Positions 28,985 to 42,108 of a stretch of DNA of 64,000 bases are shown piece by piece (position 1 is the stretch's first letter; each line of letters begins with the position of its first letter). Source of the stretch: Epiperipatus broadwayi (taxonomy: Eukaryota > Onychophora > Udeonychophora > Euonychophora > Peripatidae); contig JAQFVV010012442.1 of NCBI GenBank assembly GCA_028023455.1, positions 2,270,903 to 2,334,902 of the forward strand, written 5' to 3'. Under the pieces are notes generated by a model. That model did not search any database, was not told the DNA's origin, and worked only from the letters and a program-made list of their open reading frames with translations. The translations under genes were made by a program, and so were the position numbers.

Positions 28985-29746
28985 ATATAAACAAAAAAGA
29001 CTTATAAATCCAATAAATAATATTATATTTCAACCAGAGGACTGGTTTTCATCAGAAAGAAAAAAAATGCACAGTAAAATGGTGATAAACAAAAATTACA
29101 GATTTGATAAAAGATTACAAATTTAACAACCCCCCCCCCCCGATTGGTCACAAAATCTAACACAGGATATCTACCCAATCAATGACAAAATTCAAACAAA
29201 ATTCAAACAAAAAAAAAACTAACTACATTTCCTCCTAATCAAGCTTAAATTCTATTCAAATTGAAATAAAAATAAAAATAAATAAATAAATAAATAAAAA
29301 ATCCAAAATTAAAATATACATATGTGCATACATACAAAAATTAGACCATGCTGTCATACAAAAAATAGCATAGTCTAATTTTTGTATGTATGCACATATG
29401 TATATTTTAATTTTGGATATTTTATTTATTTATTAATCCATTTATTTTTATTTTTATTTCAATTTAAATAGAATTTAAGCTTGATTAGGAGGAAATGTAG
29501 TTTTTTTGTTTGTTTTTTTTTTTTAATTTTGTTTGAATTTTGTCATTGATTGGGTAGATATTCTGTGTTAGATTTTGTGACCAATCAGGGGGGGGGGTTG
29601 TTAAATTTTTATTCTTTTATCAAATCTGTAATTTTTGATTTTCGCCATTTTACTGTGTATTTTTTTTTTCTTTCTGATGAAAACCAGTTCTCTGGTTGAA
29701 ATATAATATTATTTATTGGATTTATAAGACTTTTTTTGTTTTTATA
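28985..29746. mobile_element. Foldback element: 760-bp inverted repeat with a 14-base loop
   Basis: Arms 28985-29352 and 29367-29746 are reverse complements over almost their full length, including a C-run/G-run pair (29129-29140 and 29588-29597), around the loop 29353-29366. There is no open frame with a domain. (AT)n lies at both outer ends (28967-28988 and 29770-29803). Very long palindromes like this are typical of foldback transposons or inverted duplication of a smaller element. Both arms carry an outward-facing hammerhead-like core. Confidence 0.9.
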
Positions 29747-29768
29747 TGTATTTCCTTTGGTTAGTTTG

Positions 29769-29769
<1 letters not shown>

Positions 29770-29803
<34 letters not shown>
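29770..29803. repeat. (AT)n microsatellite
   Basis: About 17 AT units on the outer right side of the foldback element. Confidence 0.97.
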
Positions 29804-29805
<2 letters not shown>

Positions 29806-29807
29806 AG

Positions 29808-30418
29808 GTGCTGATCTGGAACAACTGATGACTGCTGGTTTAGCATAAAGTACATATCTTGGAGATTATTTATCTTTTTTACAAGTATATAATCATGTTT
29901 ATGGATTATATGAAATAGAGTAGTCAGCTGAAGGAAGCTTAAAAATCTGTATTCAAATCCCCTATAGTAATTCAATAACCAAAAAACACAATCATCTATT
30001 TTAAAAAAATAGACAATTAATTTCAATATATAAAGAAAACACACGATTTTTTACTTTATATATCTTGTTTTATTTTATGAATTATTATAAAATAAATAAA
30101 TAAAACTCCAACATTTCAACAATATTTTTCTATAGTTTTTATCAAAAAATAAACTAAAAAATTATTAATTTTAAAACCCAGTGTATTAAGATAAAATACA
30201 AAGAATCCACAATATAAATAACTTTTTTTTTTTAATTTCTGGATAGGATAGTATCTTAATATACTGGATTTTAAAATTAATAAAACCGATATGTTTAATT
30301 ATTTGATTATTGGATTTTTTAATTTTATCTATAAATAAATAAATTCATCAGTCTAATTCCACTCTTATGGATAAAAATAATTTCATATATCTAACAATTT
30401 CAGTTCTTTAATTTTATC
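29808..30418 (-). pseudogene. Downstream part of an unknown minus-strand repeat-coding pseudogene
   Basis: Directly left of the hAT target duplication (30419-30426), the minus strand reads DKIKELKLLDI then NYF. This is the same repeat unit as at 32995-33600, so it is the continuation of the gene across the insertion. A further unit-like LFIDKIKK follows near 30330. After an AT-rich hairpin, an open frame from about 30044 to 29808 (HKHDYILVKKINNLQDMYF inside it) looks coding and could be the C-terminal part; that link is inference. There is no recognised family. Confidence 0.4.
30160..30283. repeat. Small inverted repeat (about 32-bp arms), MITE-like
   Basis: TTTTAAAACCCAGTGTATTAA at about 30169 is the near-complement of the stretch ending at 30283 (TTAATATACTGGATTTTAAA). 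The spacer is about 60 bases. It interrupts the coding-like frames on the minus strand, so it is probably a later insertion. Confidence 0.65.
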
Positions 30419-30426
30419 ATTTAAAT

Positions 30427-32986
30427 CAGGGGTAGTCAACTTTTTTATACCCACCGCCCACTTTTATATCTCTGTTAGTAGTAAAATTTTCTAACCGCTC
30501 CCCCCCCCCGGTTCCACAATAATGGTGTTTTATAAAGTAGGGTAGTAACTTTTCTTTATAAAATTTATAAAGCAGAGTTACATCAAACTAAAGCAAATAA
30601 TAATAATTACTTACCAAATAATTTATGTTGGGCTTTCGCTGAGTTTGGCAACATAAATCTTTATAAAACAACTTACTGTAGTTAAATCTATCTTTTATTT
30701 ATACTTTGTATACATAGAAACGTGAAGTCTGATAAAATTACATTTACTTAGTTAAATTATTAACGAAATCCTTTAGGCTGATGCTGCAAAACTAAATACT
30801 GAATATCTGGCTCAATTTTTGTAAGGAACAAACGGAGGTCTCCTCTTTCAGAAATATTCAGGCAGTTTTTTTCTTTGATCATAATATGATTCAGAGCACT
30901 AAAGCCTGATTCCACAAGATATAAGATAGGGAAAGCTATCAATAAACTGAATATCATTTTACACATATTTAGATATATGACAGGCATTTTTTTTTATTTT
31001 GCCATAGGATTTTTTTATCCATCACTACCAAATTATGTTTACTTCCATCATCATATCTAATTTCTAACATTTCTTCTTGACAATTTGTAGCAGCCTCTTT
31101 AATATTTGGGGTAAAAAGTTTTCTTATCCAGTCATACACTTTCAATTTCAAAATAACTTCTAATCGTTTTTCATGTTTAATTTAAGTTTGTTGAGGTGGC
31201 TATTGAATCTGTCAACATTCTCTGGAGTTACATCATCTTTTATAGATGATAATTCAGGAAATTGATGAAATTCTCCCTTCAATAGATTATAATGATATAG
31301 TTCAAATTTTTCAATAAATAATGATACAATATCTTGGCAACCTATAAGGGTTTTATTAGCTCCTTGAAGCTGCAAATTGACATTTTTAAATCTCTTGAAA
31401 ATATCTGCCAAACTGTTGACACACATTGGTCTCATAATTACTTTCAAAAAATTGTATGAGACTATCATATAATGCTACAAAATAAGTCAAAGATGTACCC
31501 TTTGATAGCCACGATCTTCTATGTGTAAAAGTAATATATTAAAATTTTCATTATTGTCCTGGCAAAGCTGCAAAAACATTCTATCATTTTTTTGCATTGG
31601 ATTTAATATTGTTTACAGCTTGAATTTGTATAGTCAATGATGAATGGAGACTTGTACTTAGATGTTTTCCTACAGGGTATTGTCTGTACACCACATAATG
31701 AGTACATAAAACATTTGGCACTTCTTCCTTGAAATAAGCAACAAATCTACAATAGCAGCCTACCATTGATGGTGCTCCATCAGTAGCACATGCAATAATA
31801 TTATTCAAAGGAATATTATTTTTTGTAAAATATGATTTCACAGTATTAAATATAGATAATCCTTTTGTATTTATAATGAGATTTATTGTGAATAGCATTT
31901 CTTCTCATAATGTATTGTTTTCATCAAAATAACATATATATGCCATCAATAAAGCATTATTATCTTCAGTGGTAGACTCATCCAATTGCATGGAAAATCA
32001 AGAGTTTTGGAGAATACTTATAAGTTTTTTTTAACATTAACTGCCATTTCTTCAATTTGTCACTTTAGTGTATTGTCGCTTAAAAGCAACATTTTTAAAA
32101 TTTCAGGTACATCTTGACACATTACTATTGAGAATTTATAAAGGATATTCTTACTGTTTCTCCATCATTATAGCTTTTACCACTTTTTGCAATTAATTGT
32201 GAAATGCAATAGGCAATTAATCCTTCTTCATTTGCTGCATGTTGTTTCTTAAATGATGCAATGATTGTTGAACGATTTTGAAATTTTTTATATATTTCCT
32301 AAAAATGATCAATGGGATTGTACTTATTATCTGGATGCTTTGTAACAAGATGTTCCCACAATTGACTTGGCTTTATTGCCTCATTGGATAATGTTTTATG
32401 ACACAATAAACACATTGGGTGTTGTTTATTTACAACAGATTCTATGAAACCCTTCTTTAGATACTCTGGTAAATAGCCATGAGTATTTCTTTTTTTGAGA
32501 TATGGGCTCACAATTTCGCATAATATATTGTTTGAAGCTGTAGGCACATGCTCACTCTCACAAATCTAACTGTGTATTGACCAATGCGACCGCAAACAAA
32601 TGAACCTGCACTGTAAATAGTCATCTGCACATGCTTCTTGCACATCATGGATTGGGTTTAGAGGGAGAGTGGAGATGGGTGAGCTATTCTGGAAAAGACT
32701 TTTATGTTAGTGGTCGCACCATAGGGTCCATTTAGTTTCACTTACGTAATGTGAACTAAATTTATGTGCAAGAGATACAAAAAGTATATTTACAGAAATT
32801 TAAATTGTCACAGGGAATTTTATGAAAACCTAATGAAAATGTTTTTAAATAATGCTAGGAATTTTTTTTAAAACGTCAATTAAATTTTAAAAAAAGTGCT
32901 TCAGTATTGGACAAAACCCCTACCACCCCCCATGAAGGCTCGAACGCCCACTAATGGGTGGTAAGGACCAGGCTTGCTTATCACTG
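30427..32986 (-). mobile_element. hAT-superfamily DNA transposon, 2560 bp, with 8-bp target duplication
   Basis: The ends are CAGGGGTAGTCAAC (30427) and, on the other strand, CAGTGATAAGCAAGCCTGG (32986). Each is followed inward by a CCCACC/CGCCCACT-rich subterminal block. Flanks ATTTAAAT (30419-30426) and TTTTAAAT (32987-32994) match at seven of eight positions, the 8-bp duplication diagnostic of hAT elements. The interior carries a broken BED-finger transposase on the minus strand. The element sits inside a unit of the repeat-coding pseudogene. Confidence 0.88.
30760..32547 (-). pseudogene. hAT transposase (ZBED5/SCAND3-like), broken
   Basis: In order from 32547: a BED zinc finger (CLLCHKTLSNEAIKPSQ, then WEHLVTKH, CxxC and HxxxxH), the catalytic-region motif CATDGAPSMVG with LCTHYVVYRQ (about 31790-31680), mid-domain pieces (31468-31160 and 31151-30969), and the C-terminal hAT dimerisation region (LVESGFSALNH, ISERGDLRLFLTKIEPDI, 30920-30800). 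The transposase would cut and paste DNA in the nucleus. The pieces lie in all three minus frames with intervening stops, so several frameshifts have accumulated. Domesticated ZBED genes share this layout, but the terminal repeats and breaks mark this as a dead transposon. Confidence 0.9.
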
Positions 32987-32994
32987 TTTTAAAT

Positions 32995-34383
32995 AAATAA
33001 AATTAATATTTACTTTTAACTTATATGAATGAATAACTTTTCATATTCATCAATTGTAATTCTTTTACTTTAACTTTTAAATAATCAAAATTATAGTTTG
33101 ATTTCAATTTTTATAAACCAAAATAAGTTTTCATATCCATTACCAAAAAAATCTTTTATTGTATACTGTAAATAAACACAATTATGATTTAATTCTAGCT
33201 TATAAGTAGGAAAATAATTTTTAACATTCATCATCTTTAATTCTTTTCTTTTAATATTTGGATGAGCACATTTATTATTTAATACCAACTTATATAAGTA
33301 ATCTTTCACATCCATTAATTTTAATCGTTTTATTTTATCCTTTAAATAAGTAATGTTATTATCTAGTTTTGGTTTATATGAACAAAAATAATTTTGAAAT
33401 CCATGAATTCTGTACTTCTAATCTCTAAATAAGCAAAATTATTATTTCATTTTAACATATAGCTGAATGGACTTTTTAACACTCCCAGGCTTTAAGACTA
33501 TTATTTTATCACTTAAACAAGTAAAATTATTACTTAATCGTAACTTATATAGAGCAAAATAATTTCTAATAACCACTAAGTTTAACATTTATTAAGACAT
33601 GTAGTCATTGGTACTTACTAAGTTTAAATTAGAATCATTTACTACAATTTATGACGTCAGTTTTTATTAATTTGGACTAATAGTCAAATCCCGGCAACAA
33701 AATTTCCTTAATCATTGATGGTGTGAGTTTCTAAATGTAATGTTATATTTGAAATTCTCTTCAGATTCTTTTAAAGTAGAGTTATCTTCATTATTTACAC
33801 AATTAATCTTTATTAACTTAGATTGATAAGTAAATTAATTTGTAATATCATCCTGAACATTTTCAGTTTTATTTTCAAAATCTTTTTTAAGACTGATTTC
33901 AATACTATTCTGTGTTAAATTTGATTCTAATATCCTGCCATTTGACAATTTCTATATTTCCATAAACATAATATCTTGATGATAACTTATAACAGTATAC
34001 CTTTTGGGAGTTCTATTAATTCTTTACAATTAATTTCTAATGATTCTCTGAAAGCTTCTGATTTACTTTTCTGATTTTCATCTGGTTCTATTATGGTGTT
34101 TTCGTGAAATTATTGACAGTATATTTGAGGATCTATTAATTTTTTTGTGATTATTTTTTACTAAAGTTTTTTTTTTAATTTCTTATCACTCTTTGAAAAT
34201 TTATGAAGTATACTGTCATATATTTTTGAAATTTTATATGTTCATCAACCATATTTTTTATCACATTTTGATTTTTCATTATTTGGAGCAAAAAGTCTTG
34301 AAGATTTGTTATAATACATTCTGGTTCTCTCCAAATTCAACTTTTTGTGTATGAAGAGACAATATAGTTTGGGTCTGTCCCAT
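32995..34383 (-). pseudogene. Unknown repeat-coding pseudogene, upstream part, with about 30-residue repeats
   Basis: The minus strand carries a chain of coding-like pieces with stops and frame changes. A possible start at 34383 gives MGQTQTILSLHTQKVEF. Then come ITNLQDFLLQIMKNQNVIKN (about 34310), an acidic stretch (EPDENQKSKSEAFRESLEI, about 34090) and KKDFENKTENVQDDI (about 33885). From about 33600 to 32995 there are six to seven degenerate repeats of about 30 residues with consensus NNxxYLKDKIKRLKLMDV and KNYFxxYKLxL. The best run is the uninterrupted frame 33315-33091. DNA repeats of about 90 bp underlie it. I recognise no family. It may be a host repeat protein, an unusual retroelement gag or an integrated foreign gene. 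Confidence 0.5.
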
Positions 34384-35339
34384 TTTACTCTTATTTTGTT
34401 CACCAAAATTCTAGAACACATTATACCATCATAATTTCTTCAGGTATTTTTACGTTCTCAAACTCTCAATACATGTCAAAATTCTTAGAAAATGTTTACT
34501 ATACATAACACTAAGTTTTAAATATCAGGAATGTGCGATATTTGTTTTAGAAGGCCTATATATTTATTTATCATCATATATAAATGGCATGGATAATAGA
34601 AAATATTATTTCAAGTTTAAGTAAATAACATCTTCAACAGAAATCTTCTACACAAACTGTAAATTATCTGTAGCATAAATAACATGTTTACTATCATTTA
34701 CAGAATTTATTTTGTACTACTTTATTATCTAAAATGTAATAATTGAAATATAATAATCAATGAAAAGAAGAATTACATTTTTATTGTCAGATATTATTTA
34801 CGAATAAAAATGATCAATATACTATAGCAAAATATAAAATAATTTAAATAATTGCTTCTCTTAGTTATGGCATTGAAATGTATTTACAATTATGCCTTAA
34901 TTTGTATAAGATCTGGTAAATTTGTAGAACTAAACAGTACCCAAATAATAAGTTCTATCAAACATGCTGCAATAATCAATCAACAGTATTATCACTAATA
35001 GATTGAAACTCAACATATATCACAACAATTGATGAACATCAATGCTCCTAATCAGTCCAAAGCCTACATATTGAAAACCCTTATAAATCAAGGCCCTTTA
35101 TTTAAAGTTCATTATAAATCAAGTCTCTTTTGTTGGGGAGTCTTACAAATCAAAGCCCCATATGATGTGGCAAATATTAAACTTATGGAACGTAAGCAAT
35201 GCATGATACTAAACCAGGTGAATATTATGTGCCAAAAATGCAACCTGCAAAAACAAGTAAGATGACTGAATGATCATAGCATGAATGCTAACAACATTAA
35301 GCTCAAGATTATTCAAATAATAGCTGATAACAATACCTA

Positions 35340-35340
<1 letters not shown>
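34384..35340. other. AT-rich noncoding stretch
   Basis: No domain recognised. An open frame at 35029-35265 contains three imperfect TTATAAATCAAG/TTACAAATCAAAG motifs (35087, 35112, 35141), so it looks like short-repeat DNA rather than a gene. Confidence 0.5.
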
Positions 35341-35435
<95 letters not shown>

Positions 35436-35502
35436 TGCAACAACAGCAATGATGACAATAACAATATTATTATTAGTAGTATTATTATTATCATCATCAT
35501 CA

Positions 35503-35571
<69 letters not shown>
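35341..35571. repeat. (TAA)n followed by (TTA)n: inverted microsatellite arms
   Basis: (TAA)n at 35341-35433 and (ATT)n at about 35500-35571 are mutually complementary around a spacer of trinucleotide-like variants (CAACAACAGCAATGATGACA, ATCATCATC). They could pair as a long hairpin. Confidence 0.95.
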
Positions 35572-36778
<1,207 letters not shown>

Positions 36779-37120
36779 AGAAGCTAACTCTTATACACAT
36801 ATGTTGTTATAAAGAAAAATACAAATCAAAAGAAAACTTTTTGTATTCTCTCTCTTGAAAATACAATATAACTCTTACAAATCTTGTACAAAATATTTCA
36901 CTCAAAAAGTTGAATTATTTCCAATATACTTTCTCCAATATATCCTCCAAAATACAACCAAATTTTATAATCATTATTATTCTTTTCATCAAAAGGTACT
37001 TGAGTATTTAAGCTGCAAGATAGAGTAGATAGGAGGCCTTTTCATACCCACAATAAATGTGTAATGTCATGAAGGCATCAAATCGAAAAAAAATAATCCC
37101 TGCAAGTATATATAAAAATG

Positions 37121-37490
37121 TGTTTTTTTTAATCGACAAGATTTTTTTTTTTTTAATGCAATCTTTTTTTTGTAATACTTTGACATTTCCAATTACTGGT
37201 CATATTTTTCGTTGTGAAAACATGCTTTTTTTTATCAACAAGATATTTTTAACACAGCCTTTTTTTTTGTAATACTTCAATAATTTCAGTTACTTGTCAT
37301 ATTTTTATACATTTTTTTTAGTCAAAAAAAATTTTTTTTCAAGACAATTTATTTTTGAAATACTTCAACATTTTCAGTAATTTGTGATATTTTTCATTAT
37401 GAAAACATGTTTTTTTATCAATAAGATTTTTTTTTCAATGCAATCTTTTTTTTTAATACTTCCGCTTTTTCAGTTATTTATCATATTTTT
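37121..37490. repeat. About four degenerate tandem repeats of about 95 bp, T-rich
   Basis: A unit with TTTTTTATCAACAAGAT, then TGTAATACTTYAA, then CAGTTACTTGTCATATTTTT and GTGAAAACATG recurs at about 37121, 37222, 37310 and 37405. The open frame at 37057-37272 is a by-product of it. Confidence 0.75.
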
Positions 37491-37960
37491 GATTAATGTT
37501 TGAGGTTGCTACACTAAAATCGGCATTCACAAGAGAATGTAGATGTTTGGTGCCTTATGCAGAGAACCAGACAAATGTTTTATATAAAAATATAATAAAA
37601 GTTTAATAATTAATATGTATTTTCTTGTAGTTTTGGTTTAATTTCTTTATTAAAAAATGAAATTTATTAGCAGTTTTATAAAAATCCCAGCATAGTTTGC
37701 AATCATGAAAAGCAAAATTTTGTACTGTAGGTCTCCATTTTCTGTGGTAATAAGTTATATAAAAAGTTTGGTTTTAATGTGTAAATTTCTGTTATATATT
37801 ACCTGGTAAGTGTCATAGAAATATAGTTAAAGTATTTTTATCCAAATTACTTACAAATCGAAATCATTTACTGTTTGTTTGCTGTATATTTAAACTAACT
37901 AGTTTTTGATTAATTGGATTATTATTGTAATAATTTTTATATTTTAAATGTCAAGCATTG

Positions 37961-38048
37961 TTAGCCGAGAGGTCATCAGAGTCACCTTGCAAGCAAGTAG
38001 TTGGTTGTAAATGGTTGTGAATTCACTTCCAGGAAAATGCTATGACAT
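37961..38048 (+). mobile_element. Degenerate tRNA-like SINE head
   Basis: TTAGCCGAGAGGTCATCAGA (A-box-like, 37961), CACCTTGCAAGCAAG and a B-box-like GTGAATTCACTTCC (38017-38030) occur in the order seen at 7911-7973. The following ATGCTATGACATATGA resembles GGTATGATGCATGAGA of the first copy. It is too decayed to be a tRNA gene. Confidence 0.4.
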
Positions 38049-38240
38049 ATGAAAAAAAAAATCATTCTTAAAAGTTATTACTTTTTAAAGACAGATCTTT
38101 TTTTTCAAGTCACATTTTTTTGTTAATGTTGAAAGTTGTACACAATTGTGAAAATCACATTTATTTTCAATGTCATTCTTAAAAGTTTTTTGTTAATGTT
38201 GTAAATTTTACTTTTTTTTTTACTTTTACTTATTTTTAGT

Positions 38241-38490
38241 CCTGCAACATGGAGCATGTATTAGATCTACTGTGCCTCTTGACATTAATATCAACCTCCT
38301 GATAACTTTATAATTCTTGTCAAAATACCATATACAACATATGTGTACATGTTCTTTTTTTGCTGAAGAAAGTTGTGTATAAGATCCATGTACATTCTAT
38401 TGTGGTCAGATTACAAGATTGCAAAGTTATCAGTGATTGATGGAAATGTAAACAGACACAGTAGGTCTAACACATGCTCTATGTTGCAGC
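38241..38490. mobile_element. 250-bp MITE with about 80-bp terminal inverted repeats
   Basis: The left arm CTGCAACATGGAGCATGTAT (from 38242) and the right arm, read on the minus strand, CTGCAACATAGAGCATGTGT (from 38489) match for about 80 bases, through CTACTGTG and TGATAACTTT. There is no coding capacity. Confidence 0.75.
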
Positions 38491-39080
38491 TTTAATATTC
38501 AAGAACCCATCTAAATTATAGTTATTCTTTCTCAAAACAAGTTTTATAAAAAATGTCAGGTTTTTTTATGATGAATTATTTTATAGTTAATAGTGTACTA
38601 GTCAAAACCATCTGCTCACACAACACAACTCACATCCTAAATAAAAGTATCTCAAATCCAATCATGCTCAAGATACACAGGTCTGGAGTAATCCTGAATT
38701 CTAACCTATTTTCCAATTCTTTGAGTCTTGACCCAATGAACAACAATCCTGATGATACAGCACAATTATTTTAATTCTGAGGCCAGAAACAAAGTGGTAC
38801 AGCATAAGATCGGACTGATGACAATGATTGAGATAAGAGTAGCCCTGGAATTACATTTATTAAAATTATATTTATTAATGCTAAGTTATTAGCTAAAAAA
38901 AATAATTCTAAATATTAATTAGAAAATAATAATTCAAAACAAACCAGGATTTACATGAAATATATATTTAATAAAAATATGTGTCTGAATTCAGCTCAGT
39001 TTCACCATATAGTAATAGGCTCTGCAATATAGCATCACAAAAGCATTCAAAGGCACACTTATAATAATTAACAAAACAAG
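38491..39080. other. Noncoding stretch
   Basis: No gene recognised. A 73-codon open frame at 38553-38774 has no known motif. Confidence 0.5.
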
Positions 39081-39459
39081 TCATAAATTTCGTAACTTGT
39101 TTTTAAGCTTGCATTTAATAATCGCTATATGGAGCTTACCAATAGCTATCTGGTTTGCAAAGCTGAATTTGAAGACATTTATATATCTGAAAATTTCAGA
39201 TTTTCAAATTGATAGAAACATGTTTTATAAGTGCTGACTTTTGAGTTAGTATTTTAGATCTAGTATCTAGAGTCCCAGATCTGCATTGAGGTCAGCCATA
39301 AGCTCGATACCAATTGTTCTGGAGGTAGAGACTTAACAATAGAGATTTTGAATTGTTTCTCTTTTGGCACTTATAAAATAAAGCTTTGTTAGAGCTAATG
39401 GGAAGCTCCATCTAGTAACCATTAAATGCAAGCTTAAAAGCAAGATATGAAATTTATGA
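39081..39459. mobile_element. 379-bp MITE with about 65-bp terminal inverted repeats
   Basis: The left arm TCATAAATTTCGTAACTTGT (39081) pairs with the right arm TCATAAATTTCATATCTTGC (minus strand from 39459). Both continue through TTTTAAGCTTGCATTTAAT and GGAGCTT. A related, shorter copy lies at 57447-57607. Confidence 0.75.
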
Positions 39460-41884
39460 TATATATATATATATATAATCTCAGTATATTCACCCAATGA
39501 CACTGTTTATTTAATACAATGTTACTTTTATAAAACAAGATTTTTTGATTTTTTTTGTTTCAAATTATTTGCTACATAAAAAACCAAAATATTATCAAAG
39601 CAAAAATCAATTTTTCAAACCACTGCATGTTCTGCAAAATCAGATTAATATTTATCCACAGAATGACACAGCACATTACATAAATGTTCATGCTCATAAA
39701 TTCTTTTTTCTAATGCACACTTATTCTCACCATGATAACTAGATCTACAGTGGTATACCACTTATTAAATAACATTTCATTTATTATATTTATGAACATC
39801 TTTACCAATAATAATTAATATCCATGTATTTGACCCAAATTTTAAATGTAACATTAAAATCAGTCAATATTAAATATGTGACTCTACTTACACACAATAT
39901 TATTTATGTCAGGTTATAAAATTAATGTTTCCCATTCATATTTCTCTGCCTTCATTCGTTATTTATTTTTCATAGACATATTGAACTTCATAGAGTTTAC
40001 TTATTAAAAGAACTTTTAAAATAAATTAATTGCTTCAGAATCATAAAATTTTAATAATAAAGATTCTTTAATTCTTAATTTTATTTAATTTCTTTCAAAG
40101 AAGACAACCTTAACTTCATCAAAATTAATAGTTTGTATTTTATTCTGTAGTCTATTCTGGTTGACTTTTGGATTTGGGTAATTTTGATTTTATATATATT
40201 ATAACCTACACTCCCAACACAGGTCATATACATTACATGAGCGAAATGCCCAGGCGCCAGTTCTATTAATGAATAGAACAATATAATAAGATATATAATA
40301 CAAAATTATTACTGAGACTCTATATTTAAGTTTATGTTCAGCTCAGCTCAGTGGGAGGCCATAAGCAGTTCATAAGATATATGATAATAAATGAATAAAA
40401 GAAGAAATATTACAAAACATTTAATATAATGTAAATTCTTTGTTAATTAATTGTATGATAAAGAATCACAATGTTTATTGGTACAGTCTATTAAAATATA
40501 CTTTAAACTTAATTTCTTCCTTTATCCAAATACAACATATATCATCTTGCTATAATTATATTCCTAAACAATTCTATGACTTGGCATATCATAATCTAAA
40601 CATCTACTTTAATGCCAATCAAGAAATAAACAATAAGATCTCAGGGAATTTTAACAAACACAGTTGTATTAATAAACTACATTGGCCCATAAATTATAAT
40701 TCTAAAGTATGATAAAAATGTAATGAAACAAATTGACTAAAATATTTTTACTGTGTTTCAATAATAAGATAATGACAGAAATAGGGTATTTTAATCTCAT
40801 ATCATCATCTAACAAATACACTAACTTGGTGACCCTTCTAATACGTTTATCCAGTGGCAAATGTTCCTTATCATATTTGGATTAAGAAAACAACATTGTC
40901 AGACACCAGCAGATTTAATATTATAACTCTAAAATAATATATCTATTTTGTAATATATTTATGAAATGTGGAGATGTGGAAATGGAAAACACGAATGTAT
41001 ACAATAATAACTCAAGAGACAGTTTTAAGATTTTAAATAAATAAACAAATCATTTATTACACTAAAATAAATTTGGTTTAACATGATATTTACAATTGGA
41101 CTACTTATCTTACAGATTTTTAAATTATCAAATAAACTTTGAGCATCAGTTTGGGATTATCCCTATTATCAAAGCAAATTAACAACAAAACTTAAATATT
41201 CTGACTTCGAACACATGCTTTGTCTACATGTTTCATCTACATTACACTAAATAAACAACATGTTATATTATTAACACAAAAAAATACTTTTGAGAGGATA
41301 TTACTATTGATTAATAAAATAAATCAAACTAATTATATTTGGGTCTCGCCAAAGCAACTTTCTCTAATTGACTAAATAATCACTTTCAATTACGCATACC
41401 TTTCATGCATAGCAACAAAATCATGTTCATTCTGATGATTTGATGATTTATAACCTTTATTTAAATAAATACACTGTATTTTAAAATATTTATTTCCCGT
41501 TTTAATCTCAATAACTTTATACTTCTATTTAAATGAATGTAATGCATTTCAAACATTTATTTCTCATTTTAATTTCAATAACTCTATACTTTATATACGC
41601 GATATTATTTATATTATGCATGTGTGTGCATGTTCAAGCAGCAATCATATAAAATAATCTTTTCTACAAACTCTCCATTCATTAAGAAAATATCATACAA
41701 TTATTTTATTTCAGACAATGTTGTAATTCATCAATAAAATAAGACATTAATATTACATCAAGAATTAATTCAACAATTTATCTGGCCACATATTAATTAA
41801 CACAGTGCTATATTTTCATGATTATACAGACTATATGTTATAAGGGAAATCTACATGAGGAGCAGATAAACTCTTACTGAACAC
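39460..41884. other. AT-rich noncoding stretch
   Basis: No gene recognised. A minus-strand open frame at 40281-40081 includes a short G+C-richer patch (GCGAAATGCCCAGGCGCCAG at 40240) whose peptide (LAPGHFAHVMYMTCVGSVGY) looks less random than its surroundings, but I cannot assign it. Confidence 0.5.
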
Positions 41885-42108
41885 TTCTACAATAATTCAT
41901 CTGATTCTAAATACACTGTTGGTGGGGAACCTTTCCTCATCACCAAGAATATAAAAAAAAATGTCACATAACTTTCTAAACATCATTTAATCATACTTCA
42001 ACAATAACTCATCTACTTCTAAATACACTACGGGTGGGGACTTCTTCCTCATCACCAGGGCTCTAAGAATACATCACTTAACTTCAAAAAATATCATTTA
42101 ATCATATG
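41885..42108. repeat. Tandem duplication, two units of about 112 bp
   Basis: ACAATAATTCATCTGATTCT, then AAATACACTGTTGGTGGGGA, then TTCCTCATCACCA, is repeated as ACAATAACTCATCTACTTCT, AAATACACTACGGGTGGGGA, TTCCTCATCACCA. Confidence 0.85.

Noticed and set aside
40081-40281. Minus-strand 66-codon ORF
   Set aside because: Only a short G+C-richer patch looks protein-like; no domain, no second copy and no splice context to support a gene.
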